Shown here: positions 5,568-7,307 of the stretch, one piece after another
Layout of the letters: the number at the start of each line of letters is the position of its first letter
How positions within the stretch are numbered: the stretch's first letter is position 1
Origin: Actinomycetota bacterium
Lineage (GTDB): Bacteria > Actinomycetota > Actinomycetes > Mycobacteriales > Mycobacteriaceae
DNA: 7,307 bases
Reading direction: 5' to 3'
Assembly: GCA_005789055.1 (NCBI GenBank)
Contig: SYAA01000387.1
Location: forward strand, 1 to 7,307
Notes under the pieces: model-generated
Told to the model about the DNA's origin: nothing
What the model saw: only the letters and a program-made list of their open reading frames with translations
Databases searched by the model: none
Made by a program: the position numbers and the translations under genes

Positions 5568-5962
5568 GGGCAATCGTGCTGCTGGCGCAGAGCGGCCACC
5601 TCGACAAGGGCGGCAGCGTCAGTTCCCTTGGACTGGGCTGGAGTGCCACCGAAACCCCGACCGCACAGCACGTTCTAATCGTCTTCGCGGAGGTGGAGTG
5701 GTCGGAGATCGGCCGCGAATTTCCGATTCAGGCCGAACTGATCGACGGCGACGGCGTGCGGGTAGCCCAGACCGAGGAAAGCGTCATCAACGCCCGGCGA
5801 AGTCCGGTACATCCCGAGGGCACCCCGGTCACCATCCCGTTCATCGCGACGATCCCGCCGTTGGAACTCAAAGTCGGCCAGCGCTACCAGTGGCGGGTTT
5901 CGATCGGCGGCGAGATGCACGAGGACTGGCTGGCCGGTTTCACCGTCACCGGCACGCGCTGA
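5564..5962 (+). CDS. DUF6941-like protein of unknown function
   Basis: A 132-residue protein starting MRAIVLLAQSGHLDKGGSVS and continuing LGLGWSATETPTAQHVLIVF. It matches the pattern I associate with DUF6941 proteins of actinobacteria: a hydrophobic first strand, a lysine/glycine turn, GxGW, then alternating beta-strands. The middle has strands at FPIQAELIDGDGVRV (about 53-67) and TVPFxxTIPPLELKVGQRYQWRVSIGG (about 88-117). The predicted character is an all-beta sandwich with no signal peptide, membrane segment or catalytic motif. Function is unknown. The GTG start overlaps the vapC-remnant stop as GTGA, so it may now depend on the vapB promoter. It ends one base before the stop of the convergent hydrolase gene. 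Family assignment is from memory of its general shape. Confidence 0.75.
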   Translation: MRAIVLLAQSGHLDKGGSVSSLGLGWSATETPTAQHVLIVFAEVEWSEIGREFPIQAELIDGDGVRVAQTEESVINARRSPVHPEGTPVTIPFIATIPPLELKVGQRYQWRVSIGGEMHEDWLAGFTVTGTR

Positions 5963-5963
5963 T

Positions 5964-6860
5964 TCAGCAGCGGGTCAGGCCGGCGATGTCGTCGATCGGC
6001 GCCGGGCGATGCCAGTGCCAAGCCGCGGTGGCGGCGATGAATTCGTCCACCGTGTCCGTTACCGCCAGTGGCGCCTCAACGTGGGGGAAGTGCCCGACCC
6101 CCGGCAGCGTCACCAGCCTGCTGCCGGGCAGCGCCTCATGGGCATCGCGTCCATGCGACACCGGGATCAGCCGATCCTGCTCACCCCAGAGCAGCAGGGT
6201 GGGCAGGCCCGAAGTGAAGTGCATCTTGTTAAATGCGCTCACCGCCTGGCCGCGATAGTCGACCACCGAACGCAGGGTTCGCAGGAACGCGACGCGGGTG
6301 TTGGGATCGGCGAGCGAAACGTAAGCGTTCCAGGTTTCGTCCGCCTGCGCGCTGCGCACTCCCAGCGAGGCGAGCCATCCGCGCAGTCGTTCGCCGGCGG
6401 CAACGACCTTCTGCGGAGCAATAACCGGCAGCACGAATTCGGCTCCGGGCGCTGACATCAGCCGCAGGGTGTGACCCAGTTCGGACCCCAGGCCGCCGCT
6501 GCTGATCAGAACCAGCCGTTCGATGTACTCGGGATGCTGGTGGGCGAATTGCATGGCGATGCCGCCGCCGAGCGAGTGCCCAATCAGGGTCACGCGTGAG
6601 ATGCCGAGTTGATCGAGAAGATCGCGCAGCCACACCGCGAACGCACCGAGCGAGTAATCGGTTCGTGGCTTATCGGACTGGCCGTGGCCGAGCAGATCCG
6701 GCGCGATCACCCGGTGCCGCGTCGCTAGGTGCGGCATGACCTCACGCCAGGTCTGCGAGCTGCCGCCCATCCCGTGGATGAGCAACAGCGCCGACCCGTG
6801 GCCCAAATCCTGATAGGCGACTCGGTCGCCGTTGAGCACTAGATACTTCAATTCCGTCAT
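5964..6860 (-). CDS. Alpha/beta-fold hydrolase (Rv2715-like)
   Basis: A 298-residue serine hydrolase of the alpha/beta fold. The oxyanion loop is HGMGG (29-33), followed by RVIAPDLLGHGQSDKP (50-65). The nucleophile elbow is GHSLGG (94-99) with S96, the acid is D229 in WGEQDR, and the base is H257 in GVGHFPH. The cap region is about 120-215. The sequence resembles M. tuberculosis Rv2715 in the RVIAPDLLGHGQSDKPR and GHSLGGGxAMQFA runs. It should hydrolyse an ester, lactone or carbon-carbon bond; the substrate is unknown. ATG 6860 was chosen because AAGGAGG precedes it by 9 nt and homology begins there; an in-frame extension to 6950 would run through the operator repeats. Codon 298 is followed by TGA, one base from the DUF6941-like stop. 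A monooxygenase gene ends 111 bp upstream on the same strand, so the pair may act on one pathway. Confidence 0.92.
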   Translation of the reverse strand: MTELKYLVLNGDRVAYQDLGHGSALLLIHGMGGSSQTWREVMPHLATRHRVIAPDLLGHGQSDKPRTDYSLGAFAVWLRDLLDQLGISRVTLIGHSLGGGIAMQFAHQHPEYIERLVLISSGGLGSELGHTLRLMSAPGAEFVLPVIAPQKVVAAGERLRGWLASLGVRSAQADETWNAYVSLADPNTRVAFLRTLRSVVDYRGQAVSAFNKMHFTSGLPTLLLWGEQDRLIPVSHGRDAHEALPGSRLVTLPGVGHFPHVEAPLAVTDTVDEFIAATAAWHWHRPAPIDDIAGLTRC

Positions 6861-6869
6861 GGAACCAGC

Positions 6870-6876
6870 CCTCCTT
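6870..6876 (-). promoter_or_regulatory. Strong Shine-Dalgarno of the hydrolase gene
   Basis: On the minus strand AAGGAGG lies 9 nt before the ATG at 6860. It is the strongest ribosome-binding site in the window and fixes the hydrolase start against the longer open frame. Confidence 0.8.
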
Positions 6877-6877
6877 G

Positions 6878-6895
6878 GGTTACCGGTCAGTAACC
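6878..6895. promoter_or_regulatory. Inverted repeat GGTTAC-N6-GTAACC upstream of the hydrolase
   Basis: Perfect 6-bp arms separated by 6 bp lie just upstream of the Shine-Dalgarno. The right arm shares AACC with the left arm of the adjacent 20-bp palindrome. It could be a second operator, or a hairpin in the 5' leader. No function is proven. Confidence 0.4.
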
Positions 6896-6911
6896 TACGA
6901 TACCGTAGGTT
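6892..6911. promoter_or_regulatory. Near-perfect 20-bp palindrome, TetR-type operator candidate
   Basis: AACCTACGATACCGTAGGTT has 8-bp perfect arms (AACCTACG/CGTAGGTT) and only one mismatched pair in the centre. The size and symmetry fit operators of TetR-family repressors. It covers a candidate -10 for the hydrolase (TATCGT on the minus strand), so binding would repress transcription. The regulator is not in the window. Confidence 0.6.
6897..6902 (-). promoter_or_regulatory. Candidate -10 element for the hydrolase gene
   Basis: On the minus strand TATCGT matches TAnnnT. A transcript starting about 7 nt downstream would have a leader of roughly 30 nt containing the AAGGAGG site. No clear -35 is seen. 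Placement inside the 20-bp palindrome supports a repressed promoter, but the motif is short. Confidence 0.35.
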
Positions 6912-6971
6912 GGCCGCGGGACACTGCGTGACGACAGTGACGTGGCACACCCCGACGGCTACCGGCGACGT

Positions 6972-7307
6972 CTACCGGCGGGCGAATGCCGGTGCGCGCT
7001 CGGGTCGGATGCCGACCCCGATGACCCGCGCCGGGATCGCGGCCAGCCAGGGCAGCTTCTCCAACACTGCGACGAATGCCGCGGGTGGATTCCCGTCTGC
7101 GCCCGCGAAGACCGGGACCACCAACCGCCGGTGCATGATCCGCTGTAAAGCCTGGGTGATCGCGGCCGGCGGGAGTCGGCGGCGATGCACCCGCCCAAGA
7201 TCGGCCTCCGTCACATTCCGACGGCGCAACGGTTCGGCCAGTAGCGTAGCCGCGCCGACGGCGTCCTGCACCGCGATATTGATCCCGACCCCGCCCATCG
7301 GCGACAT
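6972..7307 (-). CDS. FAD-dependent monooxygenase/oxidoreductase, C-terminal part (partial)
   Basis: A minus-strand frame is open from the window edge to a TAG at 6974-6972 and gives 111 residues. It begins MSPMGGVGINIAVQDAVGAA, the segment that in UbiH/PHBH-type FAD monooxygenases follows GDAAH and binds the FAD pyrophosphate and ribose (pattern HxMSPxGGxGxNxxxxDA). The ATG at 7307 is therefore almost certainly an internal methionine, and some 280-300 residues lie outside. The rest is a helical tail (LLAEPLRRRNVTEADLGRVHRRR, then residues ending ERAPAFARR). The likely role is NAD(P)H-dependent hydroxylation of an aromatic or similar ring, but the substrate domain is not visible. The gene lies 111 bp upstream of the hydrolase on the same strand. 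Confidence 0.85.
   Translation of the reverse strand: MSPMGGVGINIAVQDAVGAATLLAEPLRRRNVTEADLGRVHRRRLPPAAITQALQRIMHRRLVVPVFAGADGNPPAAFVAVLEKLPWLAAIPARVIGVGIRPERAPAFARR

Noticed and set aside
5933..5953. GCCGGT-N9-ACCGGC hairpin near the end of the DUF6941-like gene as a terminator
   Set aside because: Only a 6-bp stem with a 9-nt loop inside coding sequence and no T-run after it; expected by chance at this GC content.
6861..6950. 30-codon N-terminal extension of the hydrolase
   Set aside because: It would translate through the operator repeats and the AAGGAGG site; alpha/beta hydrolase similarity starts only after 6860.
6959..6980. Direct repeat CTACCGGCG (6959-6967, 6972-6980) after the partial monooxygenase
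   Set aside because: Only 9 bp, GC-rich, partly within the gene's last codons and without symmetry or context suggesting a site.

Overview
The window is high-GC DNA with the gene content of a mycobacterium (Mycobacterium/Mycolicibacterium) or a close relative. It carries a deazaflavin (F420)-type luciferase-like oxidoreductase, a mycofactocin-coupled short-chain dehydrogenase, a FadD19-like acyl-CoA synthetase, a MymA/EthA-like flavin monooxygenase and a FitA/VapB-type antitoxin. Two genes have the leaderless promoter spacing common in mycobacteria. The species cannot be fixed from the sequence alone.

Layout. The last 27 codons of an unidentified plus-strand gene (1-84) converge, with an 11-nt overlap, on a minus-strand F420-dependent oxidoreductase (74-988). 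A short divergent region (989-1065) separates that gene from a plus-strand acyl-CoA synthetase (1066-2724). This converges on a minus-strand two-gene operon read monooxygenase (5164-3548) then mycofactocin-type SDR (3551-2721). The operon genes overlap by ATGA, and the synthetase and SDR stop codons share the palindrome CTAG. A 99-bp divergent region (5165-5263) leads to the wreck of a VapBC toxin-antitoxin locus: a short VapB-like ORF (5264-5428) and a VapC cut off after about 42 codons (5415-5567). The VapC stop overlaps the GTG start of a DUF6941-like gene (5564-5962). One base later comes the stop of a minus-strand alpha/beta hydrolase (6860-5964). Upstream of the hydrolase lie a strong Shine-Dalgarno and two overlapping inverted repeats. 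The window ends inside a minus-strand FAD-dependent monooxygenase (6972 to beyond 7307).

How the genes could work together (inference). The SDR could oxidise a secondary alcohol to a ketone. The monooxygenase could insert oxygen to give an ester or lactone, the hydrolase could open it, and the acyl-CoA synthetase could activate the resulting acid for beta-oxidation. This resembles in composition the mymA region of M. tuberculosis (monooxygenase, esterase, SDR, FadD13), although the genes here lie in several transcription units. No substrate is shown by the sequence.

No convincing new multi-gene system is visible. The points most worth a second look are the collapsed vapBC locus fused to the DUF6941-like gene, the arginine replacing the histidine of the Baeyer-Villiger fingerprint, and the overlapping palindromes before the hydrolase.
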